NCBI RefSeq assembly: GCF_024713975.1
Contig: NC_091110.1
Coordinates: 18,815,501-18,879,500 of the forward strand
Direction of reading: 5' to 3'
From: Paralichthys olivaceus
Lineage: Eukaryota; Chordata; Actinopteri; Pleuronectiformes; Paralichthyidae
DNA length: 64,000 nt
Shown: positions 1 to 26,850 of the stretch, one piece after another
How positions within the stretch are numbered: the first letter of the stretch is position 1
Layout: each line of letters begins with the position of its first letter
Position numbers and translations under genes: made by a program
The notes under the pieces: model-generated
The model's database searches: none
Seen by the model: the letters and a program-made list of their open reading frames with translations, nothing else
What the model was told of the DNA's origin: nothing

Positions 1-153
1 AACATGGGCGTGGCCGAAGCTGTTTATATATGATCTGAGAACTAATTCAAACCAAACGTAGAAACTTTTCATTTGAGGGGAGCTGTCGTATTCTCAATCT
101 TTATTTACAGTCTGTGGTCATAGATCAATAAAAACTGAATTATTAATTCTGAC

Positions 154-14721
<14,568 letters not shown>

Positions 14722-15060
14722 CACGCACTTCCAACTGTCCCGCAACACTTCCCGACGCGGGTCAACCCCAAAAAAAAATAAAAAAACCCGGAGCAGTTAG
14801 CCGCTTCCGGTCGCACGCGGGCTGAACTTCCGACTCAATTTAAAAAACAAAACCCAAAGTGGGTAAAAAAAAAAAAGGGCGTAAACGCGTCTTCTTATTC
14901 ACGACGGATGACGCAGCTCGCTACGTTAAAACACTGAAGTTCGGGAGCTAAGCGTTAGCGACCACCACCGCTAGCTCCGGACCGGGCTGTACCAAGTCAG
15001 CCGGAGGGGCGCTGGTGAAATCTGCCCGCCGTGACTCCGGTGAAACACGAGAAAAATAAA
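14722..15060 (-). promoter_or_regulatory. Probable promoter/5' UTR of the short tjp2 isoform
   Basis: A CpG-rich block immediately upstream of the ATG at 14721, set in AT-rich surroundings, as expected for a CpG-island promoter. No clear TATA box. Called from composition and position only. Confidence 0.45.
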
Positions 15061-15399
15061 AATTTGGGATAGTAACAGAAAGTTGGTAAAGATAACAGAA
15101 GAGCAGATTATTTAAAAATCAGTGATAACGAAGGGTCGGCAGCAGGGAGTGTGTATGTGTGGAGGGAGGGGGTTAGACCTCTGGTGTTTCTGGGATGGAT
15201 CGGTCCAAAGGTCCTATTGATTTTTTTTAGGGATCCTGCTGTGAGGCTGCAGACACACAAACACAAAAACACACTGCACACTGCACGTCCTCAGAGGGAA
15301 CGATCCACACTTATCTAGATGGAGGGAATTTATTTTAAATATATGCACGAGTGATAAGCATCTTTTCTGCATCAGCTGGTGTCTTCAAAAGCCAGAAAC

Positions 15400-15480
15400 A
15401 AAGCTAGTAATACAAACAATTTATATAGCACCTTTTAAAAAAACAAGAGTAAACAAAGTGCTTTGACCGCAAAGCAGGAA
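15400..15480 (+). repeat. Fragment of a common teleost repeat ('atagcaccttt...aaagtgcttt')
   Basis: 'tttatatagcacctttt' is followed by 'caaagtgctttga', a pair often seen together in fish repeats. Short and diverged. Confidence 0.45.
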
Positions 15481-15734
15481 AAGTAAATATAAGAGGAATA
15501 ATCAGCAGGATGCACAAGCAGGGTGGTGTTCAAATTAAATGAAAAAATATAGACCTGCGTCACATGAAAACTTTAAAAGCTGTAATAAAAAAAAAAGAAC
15601 AAGTAAAATGAGACTAAATAAAAGCTGCACAAGCCAGAGGTGGGTGGAAACGTGACTGTTGCAGCCTTAAATGTGGAGCTTGGGCTGCAGGAATTCACTC
15701 CCGAGAGAATGAGTGGAGTCTGATGTTCTGTGAT

Positions 15735-15950
15735 AAGCTTGGCTCACAGTTGGCATTCCAGCTCATCCCAAAGGTGCTGGATGGGGTGGAGAGGTCAGGG
15801 CTCTAATGCAGGCCGGTGGAATTCTTCCACACCAAAACATAGAAAACCATTCGTGTGGCGTTATACAGAAGTGCAGTGTCATGTTGAAACAACGTGGGAT
15901 TATGATTTCCTTTCACTGAGACTAAGGGGCACAAACCATGAAACACGGCC
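15735..15950 (-). mobile_element. Tc1/mariner-like transposon remnant (non-coding)
   Basis: The plus strand carries 'ttccagctcatcccaaaggt', 'gatggggtggagaggtcagg', 'aattcttccacaccaaa' and 'actaaggggcacaaacc', close to a well-known fish Tc1-like sequence. Read on the minus strand, the 'cctgacct...caccttt gggatgagctgg' segment resembles the PDLNPIEHLWDEL part of such transposases. It is broken by stops and small indels, no terminal repeats were found, and the element is dead. Confidence 0.55.
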
Positions 15951-17035
15951 GCAGACATAAAGTACACAGAGGTATGCTTTTAGCCGTACTCTGTAGAACT
16001 ATGAGAAAAATGTAAAGCTCTCATACACGAGCAGCTGAAGCAAAAGGTCTGGAAAAACTGGATGACCGTGTGCAGCTGTCCCACAATAACCTATTGTTGT
16101 TGGTTTGTGTGTGCGTGTGTGTTTGTGTGTGTAATACAATCCATTCTATCCATTTAAGCCTGTCCTTATCTGGTATTTTATCAGAACAAAACAAATCACA
16201 GATAAAAACCAGGGTCCAGCTGAACCTGAACATTTCCAAAATCCCAAATGTAACCGTTTCATTTTCAATATCCACTGTTTCAACAAATAAAAGATATTTA
16301 TCTGCTGGTAAAAAAAAAAAAAGATTTTCAGAAAAACAGTGAAGCTTCAATGAGATAATTAATAAAAATAAGGTCAGCTGAGTCAAATCGTCACATTCCA
16401 CACTGGCTGAAACATGCGAGACAGGCCCTAAAATAGGCCATTCTCATGCAAAACAGCTTCACTGGCCTGAATAATTTGTGCAACCAAGTCATTAAAACAA
16501 TGAAGCTTCTGGGACGTGACATCTCTCTGGTTATTCATCATCCTGGATGCAGGAAGCGTCACTAAAGCGTAGTTGTGACTACACGCTCTCAGATAAGGAA
16601 ACAGGAAAGAATTCTGGGCGGCACTGAGTCACTTAATCATCAAATAATAACAACATGCCACAGAAGAGGCAGCCTTGTTTACAGCTCACCAACTATTTTG
16701 GGAAATACTAGAAAAGGAAAAAAGAATTGCCTGCATTTTTCATCTTATCCAATGATGGGATTTCAGAAGGAGTATTTTAAGATTAACATTCATAAACATT
16801 TCATCCAAAAGGAGAAACACACAATGATCCAAGTGATGTTAAAACATGAAAAATGTATGTGTATGTGTCACATCATGATTTTTGTGACTTCACCAACAGG
16901 TTGTCTAGATATAATTCAAGCAGTTAAGACTTTTAAACCCATCAGCACAGACGATCTTTACAATCACCACAGTTTCAAGGTGGGTTCAGGAAACTCCTTA
17001 GGAAAATGTTTAATCAGGTCATAAATCTAATCTAT

Positions 17036-17115
17036 GGTTCTTGCTGAAAACTATGACGTCACAGTGAAGTTGCCCTTTGACCTTTTGGATTTAAAAAGTC
17101 ATCATTGGTTTTCAT
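17036..17115 (+). repeat. Fragment of teleost dispersed repeat
   Basis: 'actatgacgtcacagtga', 'ccctttgaccttttggat' and 'aaaagtcatca' match the upstream part of the repeat kind annotated at 6180-6390. Confidence 0.5.
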
Positions 17116-17244
17116 TTTCTTCTCTTTTCTTCTCATTTGGTTTAAATTTTATGGCCCAAAACTTGAAATATATTAGAAGCTGGAGAAGTCTGAGTGTAGA
17201 CATGTTTAACCTTTAACAGAATCACGGTCATGTAAACAACATAC

Positions 17245-19141
17245 CATCGTAATAGCGGAGTAGCTTCTGGAAGACAGGCGGCGAAGATACAAGTAGTGGG
17301 CTTCTCTGGACCAACAGAACTTGCGGCTGCACTTGAGCAGGTCAGTGCTGGTCTGGTCAGATGAAGGCTGGTCCCTGTGCACACAGACAGAAACACACAC
17401 TTACATATACAATTAGAAAAATAACTCAACAATCAAAACATGTTAAATTAATGCTGTAAATCTTTGACATGAGATCAGAGATCCATGCACATTGCTGACG
17501 GCAACAATCTCCCTTCATGCATGAGTCAAGACGAAAACATAAAGCCCTCATAGAAGGAAAATACAGGCTCTGATGGGACAAAGCAGGTTTTGCAGAAGTC
17601 AGATTCACCTGAAAGGGAGAAGTCTCACACAGATACAACAGAGTATAATACTATAATCTGCAGCGTCAGTTCAAGAGCAACAGTTCCGTCCTGATAGCGA
17701 ACAACTTGTTCGAACATGTGGCACCGTGCAGTTGACTGAAAAGACTTCATGGCAGAACAGTGCACAATCTGCAGTGATACTGTGTGTGAGAGTGAAGACA
17801 GCAGATTGTCTCTGCTACAAAAAAAACTAAAGGAGGAAATGTGTTGATGAGCAGGAACAACTGAAGTCGACAAACTTCACTCCACAAGGCGAAAGAAAGA
17901 TTTAGATTAAGTGTTGATGCATCAACTTGTTCAGGGAAACATTTCTATTGTGTAACACTGATTGACTCATATCAGCTAAAAAACAGAAACACCTTTCTGT
18001 GAAATGTTATACAGTTCAACGGGTAAACAAGATGACCACACAGGTGAATCAGCAACTCTCTGAAAAGTGTGACACACAAATTGTACAGTACAAGAGAATA
18101 AAGGTTTGATATGTGCTGCATACAAAACACACTAAACAGTACAAACAGCAGAATGACTGTGACCATGTTGTATTTTGGTAAGACGAATACATTCTTTGCA
18201 ATCGTATAAAATATTAATCCTGATGTAATTTTTCAATTGTGTTAGAACCATAAAACAAATTCGTCCTCCCTGTGTGAGAGAGCCAGGAAAAACAAAACCA
18301 GAGTCTAACCACTGTAAAGTTGATATGGACCCTTTAAAATGAGACACGTCACTTAAAGAAACAGAATATGACTTAACCTGAGCAACAGCGCCCTCTGCAG
18401 CCGCAATTCACTCTGTCGGGCTCCAAGCCTGAGCAATCACTCGATCGGAGCTCTGACTGAGTAGAACTGAAACCGAACTGAAACGCTGGATGCTACCCAT
18501 GATCCCCGGCTTCCTGAACCAAAAGAGCTGCTGCGGTAACAAATCCAACAAACTCTGTTTAGAATTCTTCATATTTTAAAAGTTTCCTGTTGAATATTTG
18601 TAACTATTTTTAACCGATCTATAGTTTGTTGACCTTGCTGGGTTTAACTGCGAGAGTTAAAGCCACTGACTATCACTCAGTCAGGCACCACTCATGGGAA
18701 GCTGGGATTGGCTCCAGTCCCCCACAACACTCAAAGGATAAGTGGTATAGCTAATGGATGGATGGATGTGCTTTTTGCAGGATTTTATCCGCTCTCCATT
18801 TGCACAGAGCAATTACAGACGTCCGGGTGGAGGAGCGGAGATGAAGGAGGAAACGTTCTCTCTGTAACAAGTCATCTAAATGCTTTTGAAGCTGCTATTT
18901 AAAAATGAAACAAGTGTTGCTTTAATAATTTTTAAGTTTTGAAAAATTCATACGTTGCCTCCCTGAGCTTGACACTAACATCGTCAGTACTCGGAGCAGA
19001 TGACGACAGACAGAAACACAGTGAACTAACTCACCCTGGAGGTCTCCACAGTTTCCTGCCGGGCGGCAGAAGCTCCCGTTTGTTCAAGGGTACGATCCCC
19101 ATGGCTGCCTGCATGATCGTGATGAACTTCTTAAACTTCAT
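17245..19141 (-). CDS. tjp2: Alternative 5' coding exons of tjp2 (79-codon N-terminus)
   Basis: Two exons on the minus strand. The first runs 19141-19035: it starts with ATG, has 35 codons plus 2 bases, reads MKFKKFITIMQAAMG then LLPPGRKLWRPP, and has a strong GTGAGT donor. The second runs 17374-17245: its acceptor is TGTGCACAG, it has 1 base plus 43 codons, reads DQPSSDQTSTDLLKCSRKFC and ends SYSAITM, and has a GTATGT donor. They join in frame across a glycine codon and end in phase 0. That is exactly the phase needed to splice into the exon at 11014-10961 (NPVMEE), so they replace the 20-codon first exon at 14.7 kb. The extension is basic and has several cysteines. It has no signal peptide and I recognise no domain in it. 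ZO-2 genes are known to use alternative promoters and first exons; that these belong to tjp2 is inferred from strand, position and phase. Confidence 0.72.
18381..18605 (+). repeat. Dispersed repeat family C, copy 1
   Basis: Aligns over about 220 bp with 40806-41030 in the same orientation. Shared blocks are 'gcaacagcgccctctgcagc', 'gagctctgact', 'acccatgatcc', 'gcttcctgaacc', 'gtaacaaatccac/a' and 'gtttagaattc/gtc'. No coding capacity. It lies in the intron between the two alternative tjp2 5' exons. Confidence 0.75.
18690..18775 (+). repeat. Teleost SINE/LINE-tail-like repeat ending in (GGAT)n
   Basis: 'gggattggctccagtccccc', then 'aggataagtggtatag' and 'aatggatggatggatg'. This is a very common fish repeat 3' tail. 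Confidence 0.7.
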
Positions 19142-19560
19142 CTTCTAATTCTCCTCTGACACGGGAAGCATCACACGCACCACGCTGCTCTGAACGCTGC
19201 TGCACATCCGTCACTCATCTTCTAACAAAGTGCAGAAGCAGATTCAACATCTCCGCCGACCGCTCTTCATCTCGGTTGTCCACGTGAGCCACGGCTTCAG
19301 TGCCCGGAGCGCCGAGGTCCCCGTGGTGAGGACACTACTATTCCCGTCCCCGACCGCTGACTCGGAGATGTCCTTTTGGCTTTTCTGAGCGAGGGAGGAT
19401 AAAAGGAAAACAAACAGCCACGCTCCTGCCAGGCGGTGGGCCGGCTGAGTTGGGATGACAGCACGTCACTCTTACATAATTCTGGAGCTTCTCTGGACAT
19501 TACACTAATGAAAATGCAGCGTCTGCCACCACCACTGCCGCTGCCGCCGCTGGGATAATT
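19142..19560 (-). promoter_or_regulatory. Probable promoter/5' UTR of the long tjp2 isoform
   Basis: GC-rich sequence directly upstream of the ATG at 19141. On the minus strand there is a TATA-like 'ccttttatcctcc' at about 19400 and no intervening splice acceptor as good as the body exons. A possible acceptor ('cccgtgtcag') lies 17 bases before the ATG, so a more distal non-coding first exon cannot be excluded. Confidence 0.35.
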
Positions 19561-20376
19561 GTGGTACTAAGCCCTGCCAGATCATGTATGCTCCCCGCCC
19601 CCTTCTCCTATAATCCCCCATCCAAGCTTAGTCTTCTCACCATTTACACCCAGACAGACCCAATCGACTTCAACCTCACATCCTCACACCTCTGCACCAG
19701 GGCCAATCTGCCCAAGTCGTGAAAACGGGGACACGTTTTCAGAGCAACGCGCTGATTTTGTTCACGCTTCATTCTAAATCTGTTTGATGTAAGATAAATA
19801 AATAAGGACGATGTCCCCAAAGTCACCTGTAAAGTGGTGTGTGTCGCCTGTCCAAGTTACTAAAGAATACAAATATCTCAGGACGAAAAGAGAGGAGCTG
19901 TAAACGTGGAATATGCAGACAAAGTCATCAACCTGTGAAGACGACGAGATTCCAGAGCTTTGGGCGAAAAGGACGGACGCCTGTGTGGATGTGCTGTAAA
20001 TCAAAACAGGCAACGTCCACACATCCCGTCCTGCCTGCTGCTGCTGCTGCTGCTCTACCCTGGCTCCACCCTTTGCCTGAATGTTGTGAACACGACGGAG
20101 GTAACAGAGCAGGTGCAGAGGTGGACAAGCCAAACACGTGATGCCACAAAAGGTTCAGCATTCTCCCAACACACTGCAACTCCGCATTTCATTTTTCGTG
20201 GCAGATTCAGACCGAACGTTTCGTAAACGAACACATGGGTTTTTTTTCGAGGGTGTAAAAAAGCTGGTGCAGCCCACTGGAGAGAGTTGGTCGCCTTCAG
20301 GTCAAATGTGATCTCACTTGCTCTCTCAAAGCTGGATTTTCAGTTTTGTCACTAATGAAGTTTCATAGTGCAACAT

Positions 20377-20402
20377 CCCCCCCCCCCCCCCCCCCCCCCC
20401 CC
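20377..20402. repeat. Poly-C run
   Basis: About 26 consecutive C, followed by CT-rich sequence. Proline/glycine-rich reading frames across it are artefacts. Confidence 0.95.
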
Positions 20403-23337
20403 TCCTCCTCCGAATACTACGCTCATGCAAACCCACCCCAGGCATGCACGCGACCCCTCCGCGCAGATTAAATGTCTGTATCGTGTCATCCCAGAGTCAC
20501 CAGCTGACAGCAGGCTGCCATGTCCCAAGTGGTTGGAAATAAATAAATAATCTCCGCAGCCTCTCGATGAGCTGCCAGCCAATGCAAACTCTGGACGGGA
20601 TTTATACTCCAGCAGCTTGGATGTCTGGATTACGGCTCCGAGGGGTCGTGCCATGAGAGCTGCTGCAGATTTCACTGAGCAGCAGAAATCCCTCTGCACT
20701 CCAAGGGGGGCCGAAAATACCAGGAGCACAGCGGGAGGGGGGGGGGGGCACACAAAAATAACATGCCTATTTTTAAAACCATTGGGTAACAACGGTACAA
20801 ATGGAGATGACAGAAAAGCAGAGGGCTTTTAAGTTCTCCCTGTGAGGTGTCTTTGTCACAGGAGCTCAGATTAGGAGCCTCGTCTGGGCTGAAAGTGGCG
20901 AAGAGACGTTCACAGGCGTTTTTTTCACGATCCAACACTTTACACTGATCACACAGAGCCCACTCCTCCACCACAAACTGGAAGAGTGTGTGTGTGTGTG
21001 ACTGTGTGTGATATCACATCACACACGTATACCAAGTCAAAATATCCCGGATGCGAACGTTGCCATTTTTTTGCCCATGACGTTCGAGGGGGCTGGAGCT
21101 GCCGTATTCGAGGTCCAGAGCAGCACGAACAACAGGCGTCAACTCAGCAACAGTGACGCGTCTTAAAGATAAAAACTTTATATTTTGGATATTACTGCTC
21201 AAGGTTAGACATTCAAACGGACATTGCCCATTTTTAGAGTATTTGTGAACATCTTCTGAAAACGTATGGATACGAGACAAAACAGAATAAATGGAGCAGC
21301 ACCGCCGGAAAATCGAGGGCAGGGCAGCGTAGCCATGAGCTCAAATGAGACGACCATTGACAGGAGTCGGACATTTGAGACACAGCGAGTTGACTTATGC
21401 CGTTTAAGACATGGCTGCTCATCCCAACCTCCTCCACCATCGCCAGAAACTCGCCACTTGACGCAATCCAACACAAAGGACCCATGGAGGTACATGGGCA
21501 GTGGTGGTTACACTGTTTGAAATGAATCCGTCTCGTTTGGTATGTGACAGCGGCATAAAACACAAAGCCGGACTTGTTCACAAGTATCAAATTAGCACAG
21601 TCATGTGCCTCCTGCTGAAACTCTCAAGGACATCCGACCTGATAAACACCTCGAATGTCGAATATCTCCACCGCACACCTTCGTCTTTTTTTAAGTTGTT
21701 CACTGCAGGAATTCATTCACAAACACAACCACTCACATCCTCTGACCTGACATCAGTTTAGATTCGCACAGATGCATGATGGATGCTCGCAGCCGTTTCC
21801 TGGCCGACGTTTGACGTCTTACTTATCAAGAAAACATGAATCTTCTTGGCTCATTTTTCTGGCTCAGCTACGGCTGCATTTTCTTAACTAGAACATGAAG
21901 CTCTTAAATTTTTTCCATTTTTCCCTCAGCATTGATATTTCCACCGAGGCACAGGCCTCTTTATTTGATGCCTTCTGCATAATATTCACTGAGCTGGTTT
22001 TTATTTTCTTTTAAAGCATAAAATCAATCCAATAAAACACTATAAATAATATAATATATTCTGAAGTGCTTCTTCTTCATCTTAACACTTGAGCCTTCGT
22101 CTGTATGTTATCTTGGTTGTGCATCAAACAGCAGGTCGGGGCTTGTACTTGTTTAAAAAGGTCCCGGTTTTAATTATGAAAGAAGTCAGAGAGTGATTCA
22201 CTCGTCCGGTTAATTCCTTTGCCACTGCATGTTTTCACTATTTCATGAGAATGCTTTCTATTTTTTTTTTTTCCTTCTCTTTCCACAGGGTGAGCAAATG
22301 TCACTGGAGTTGCTTGTTCGTCTTAATGCTTTTACATAAGCAGTTTGTATCTCTGCCCCTTGTCACTTCTCCATGTGTTGGAGCAACGCTGCGATGCTGC
22401 GCTACCGAGGCCCGAGGCCATTATGCAATGCATGTGCGAGCCAGATGGACGGACACATGCCACTCACAAATCTGTGATCGGAGAGTAGAGAGATGAAGAG
22501 AGGAGGACGAGAGAGACGGAGTGAGGGACGGACAGGGAAGAGGAGGAGAGTGTGCACACTCCGCAGGTATAATCTGGATCATCAGGGAACATGAGTTGAC
22601 CTGGAGAGACAAACTGAAACATTCCAACGCACCGTCTACGCAAAAATATGAGTTCAGACACACTGTGAACTTGAAACCTTTATGAAGCTACCGGCCGGTG
22701 TCTGTTGTTTCGACCACGTGGTGTAAAGTCTGTGTCGCAGCAGCTCCTGATGTCAAACCTGCAGTCATGTGGTTACAATCTGGATTTTTGGGGCCGATGA
22801 CCAGAAGAATATTAAACATTTCTAACACTGATATATCGGCCATGACGGCCAATACACATACATATGTACTAATATGTACATTTTTTCACTCTTTCACTTT
22901 AATTTTTTTAACTTATTTATGTTTTTGTTTTGTCTTATGTTGCTTTTACAATTTTCAATGATGCCTTTTATATTTGATGTTGACAGTACTTTGAATTGCT
23001 GGGTTGAAATGTGCTTTACAAATAAACTTGCTTATTCTCAGTTTGGCCGAATGGCCAAAAATATATATCGAGATAAAAATCATTATCACGGTAAACGTGA
23101 CATTATGTATATTTGAAGTCTAAAGTTTTTGCTTCTGAGTGAAGGTTGTGATTTTTAAACTCAAACACTTGATAAAGATATATATATATATATATAAAAT
23201 ATCATAATTCCCAAGTATGAGGCAGATGAAGTGTTTTTATACATCATCACTGAGCACGATGCATCAGCATTATATTGATGACTGATATTGTTTTATCATC
23301 CAGCACCACACAGGAAACACACAGGAGCTCATGTGTA

Positions 23338-23650
23338 CCGTGTACTGTCCTGTGTATTACACTGGACTGTGTGTACTGTCCTGTTTGTATTGTAGTCTGT
23401 GTACTGTACTGTGTATTATACTGGACTGTGTGTACTGTACTGTACCGTGTATTGTACCTAGCATTACACTGGATTGTGTATTGTACTGTCCTGTGTGTAT
23501 TGTAGTGTGTGTATTGTACTGTGTATTACACTGGACTGTGTGTATTGTACTGGACCGTGTATTGTACCTAGTATTACACTGGATTGTGTATTGTACCGTG
23601 TATTGTACTGTCCTGTGTGTATTGCAGTGTGTGTATTGTAGTGTAGTGAG
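23338..23650. repeat. Approximately 110-bp tandem repeat of TGTATTGTACTG-type sequence
   Basis: The marker 'attgtaccta' recurs at 23451-23460 and 23561-23570 (period 110 bp), each followed by 'g(c/t)attacactggattgtgta'. A diverged earlier unit begins near 23338. It is built internally from shorter 'tgtactgt/tgtattgt' units. Stop-poor frames on both strands follow from the repeat and are not genes. Confidence 0.85.
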
Positions 23651-23757
23651 GCTGGAGCACGTATGAACACAAAGCAGACACACAACTTTACTCTCAACTC
23701 GACTTAACAACTTTACAGGTAAAATCACGTTTGACAAGAATGAACCATCAGATAACA

Positions 23758-23805
23758 GAAGAAGAAGAAGAAGAAGAAGAAGAGGAGGAAGAGGAGGAAG
23801 ACGAA
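23758..23805. repeat. (GAA)n / (GAG)n microsatellite
   Basis: Uninterrupted GAA triplets pass into GAG/GAA mixtures, 50-150 bp from the candidate 5' exon. Confidence 0.95.
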
Positions 23806-23902
23806 ACCGCCGACATGTCTCTCCAGTATCGGGAGTATCCCAACATGGCGACGCGGTGTGAACATGTCGACGCTCCTCGGCTCAGGTGAGAGAGTCACTC
23901 AC

Positions 23903-24110
23903 CAGGTGAATCCGCCGTGTCGCTCCTCGTCTTCGTGTTTCTCTGCAGCTGGAGGACGAAGAGCGAAGAGTTGAAATCCAAACACTTTGTCTCACAAGTC
24001 GTTTCACCTCGTCCGCTCCCGTCGAAGCCACTTCCTGGTTCTCTCAGGTATGTGGGCGTGGCGTGGAGACTGCAGGTGTAGGCAGGGGGGCGGGGTTTCT
24101 GCTGACTCAC
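23903..24110 (-). other. Possible non-coding first exon (minus strand)
   Basis: A GC-rich block ends on the minus strand at a strong donor (TTCACCTG|GTGAGTG). The frame open through it ends in phase 1, which fits neither tjp2 5' exon as coding sequence, so if real it would be untranslated. An equally good donor on the plus strand at 23885|23886 follows ATGGCGACGCGG, so the direction of transcription is uncertain. No downstream partner exon was established for either strand. Confidence 0.25.
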
Positions 24111-26804
24111 ACGCATCCCGTGACCATGTGACCGAAATATGACGTAGGAGTGTTTTTACCATGAGAGAATGAAACGAACAGAAACTCTGAGGTGAGCAGA
24201 GGAGGTAACTGTTTCCCCTGGTGTGATTTGTAAAAATACACGTGTGTAAAAACAGTCAAACCTTTTTATTTAATAATCGTTTCTATTCTCTAGTTATATA
24301 CCAGTTACCAAACAAGATTACAAATGTATAAATAAACGTTTAAATATTCATAATAACATTTATTATTATATTATACATTATTTAATTAACTGATATTTCA
24401 AAACATCCTGTTATAAATGACGTATGATGAGACTTGTATATCATGTTCGTAATAGCTGTCCTGTGATTTTTCTTTGTTTGGCCGCCCTACTTTATAAATG
24501 AACAATATAAAACACATGTAATAAGTGTGATGAATGATGATAGTGATAATTAACGATAGTAATAAACCACACATGTGCACATACGTGTCACATGTGAAGA
24601 AGAAGTGCCTTGAGATTAAATATATTGTGATTTGTGAACATATACAACTGAAACTTAATTTATATTAACAAATAACAAATATCCCAGGAGGAAAACTCAA
24701 GTATATGTTGGTTTAATGAAATGTGTCACATGTAAAACATCTGGAAACTAAATGTTTGCGTGAATGTGAATCTCTTCGTGTGTTTATCACCTGTAACACC
24801 AACACACCTGAAGGTGACATCAGTGTTCTGTGACCACACGGTTTCCAGCTCCCGCGCTCGTTCACCTGCTCACTCAGCAGCAGGACTGGGATTCTGATTG
24901 TTGTGTGACTGGTTGAACCTGCTCAGGTTAAGACCCTCGGGCACCGCTGACGTTGGGAAACAGTAAAGCTCGTCAAAAGCTGTTAACTCTTTAACATTTG
25001 TTGTTGTCGGAATGAAAGTCAGGTTCAATCCTCTCAACATCCATCGTGTCATCTGACGGATTTAAGAAGAGGAGATCTGCTGAAACATGACGGACGAGAA
25101 AAGAATCACATACATGTAATCCCTGAACACGTTCTTCGGGGATAAAGACACATAATGTTTGTTTTCAGCAGTGTTGTTAAATCTAAAGTATGAGTTTCAA
25201 CTAAAATGCCAAATACCACTTGACAGGTGAGAGTGAATTCATGCACTTTAAATGAATTTCCACCTCTGGCTGATGTTTTCATCTAAATCAGATGAATATA
25301 AATCCTGTTAACCTGCAGCTTCACACTCAGTGATTCATCAGCGTGTGAACAAAGACACAGACAATTAACAGACAATTCAAAAATATGAAGTTTAAGCAAT
25401 CAGATCCATATTTTATGAAACAATTTTAAAATATCAGGAAAGAAGGTGCAGTCACTCTTCAAACTTAATTTCATAAACTTTCTACAATATATATATATAT
25501 ATATATAAACAAATATATAAATACATATACAAAAACAAAACTTCCCATCACCATCTTCTATCCCCCTGTACAGTGCATGACTGTATCATTGCAGCGCCCC
25601 CATGTGTCTAAATTTAAAACGACATTTGACGTGAATGTGATTCTGTCTTATTGTGAATATTTTCTCAGTAGAAAACATTTTATTGAACATGGTTATTCTA
25701 TATTATAGAACATTTAGTATTATAAATGGAAACATTTTAATAGTTTTGGGCCAATAACATTTTATAGAATAAAAAAATGTCGTATGCTCAGAATCTATCG
25801 TTGTGTGTTCTTGAAATTTAATATATTGTGATGATGTTTTGCATAATTGTAGATGATTAGAAATAATTACAAATGTCAAGGATGCAAGGAAATTAAATAT
25901 GAATTTATTTCACAATATATTGCTATAATACAGTTAAAGGCCAGTAAATCACACCAAGCTTCACATTTTTTAAACTTTCTAAGGCACTTTGACAAAATTC
26001 ATGAAAATAAAAATTATTTATTTACTAAGCATCTGTGAATTTACACCCTAATAACATGAAATACTACAAATATTCGTTGTCATAAGAAACTGAGATAAAT
26101 ATACACATTTGAAAAAGATTGAAATGATTTTTAAATGATGATTGAAGTCATCTTGAGAAATTAACTGGTTCTTTTCATTTAAACACCTGAAACCAGAAAG
26201 ATCTCCGCTCTCACATCTCTATATAAATATATGATTGTGAAATAAAAGCAGTGAAATATTCTTTTCTGTAACGTGTGACTTTATAATTAGAGGATTGCGT
26301 TTCTCCCCTCAGGGATCCAGCCACTGAGGAGTTTCAATATGAACATTTACAAAGTCAAAAGGATCAAACATCAAAGAGTAGAGGAAGAACTGAAACTCAT
26401 TTCTCGTTTGTTAAATTAGCAGCAAAGTAGAAAAAGAGAAGAAGCAGCAGCTTGATAGTGTTTTACATTAAAACTCAATGATCCTGATACACACACACAC
26501 ACACACACACATACATGTTCGTATTAAACCGTGTGATTCTGACACACGTTTGATTCGTGATGTCACAGAGGCACAGCGGAGACTCTGACGTGAACATGTT
26601 ACCGTCTGTCGTCACGTCACATTACTGACGTCCTGGTGTCTTGATGCCGCAGGACTGCAGAGGTCAAAGGTCACAGGAGCAGGGAGCTGGTCACTCACTG
26701 GAAAATAAAGATGTCATTTTCACCCTTAGGTGACTCAACACGCCCGATCACAACGGTGAAGACTGACTTGAATTGACGTCACAACATGGCAGCGTTTACT
26801 TTGG

Positions 26805-26850
26805 GATAACAGGAGGAGGTGGAGACGTGTCGTCCATCTTTATTTACAGT
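26805..26850 (+). repeat. Dispersed repeat family A fragment
   Basis: 'gtggagacgtgtcgtccatc' followed by 'tttattta' is identical over 28 bases to 48387-48414. Diverged relatives lie at about 46858-46930, 52077-52150, 58604-58680, 59190-59290 and 59385-59440, in both orientations. Confidence 0.7.

Noticed and set aside
19297..20226. Several 60-120 codon frames just upstream of the tjp2 long isoform
   Set aside because: No splice signals, no recognised domains, and mutually overlapping on both strands; the part next to the ATG is better explained as 5' UTR and promoter.
20352..20792. 146-codon minus-strand frame with poly-Gly
   Set aside because: Created by the poly-C run; no exon signals and no recognisable domain.
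23331..23737. Cys/Val/Leu-rich (plus) and Thr/Gln/Tyr-rich (minus) open frames
   Set aside because: They arise from the TGTA-type tandem repeat; no coding features.
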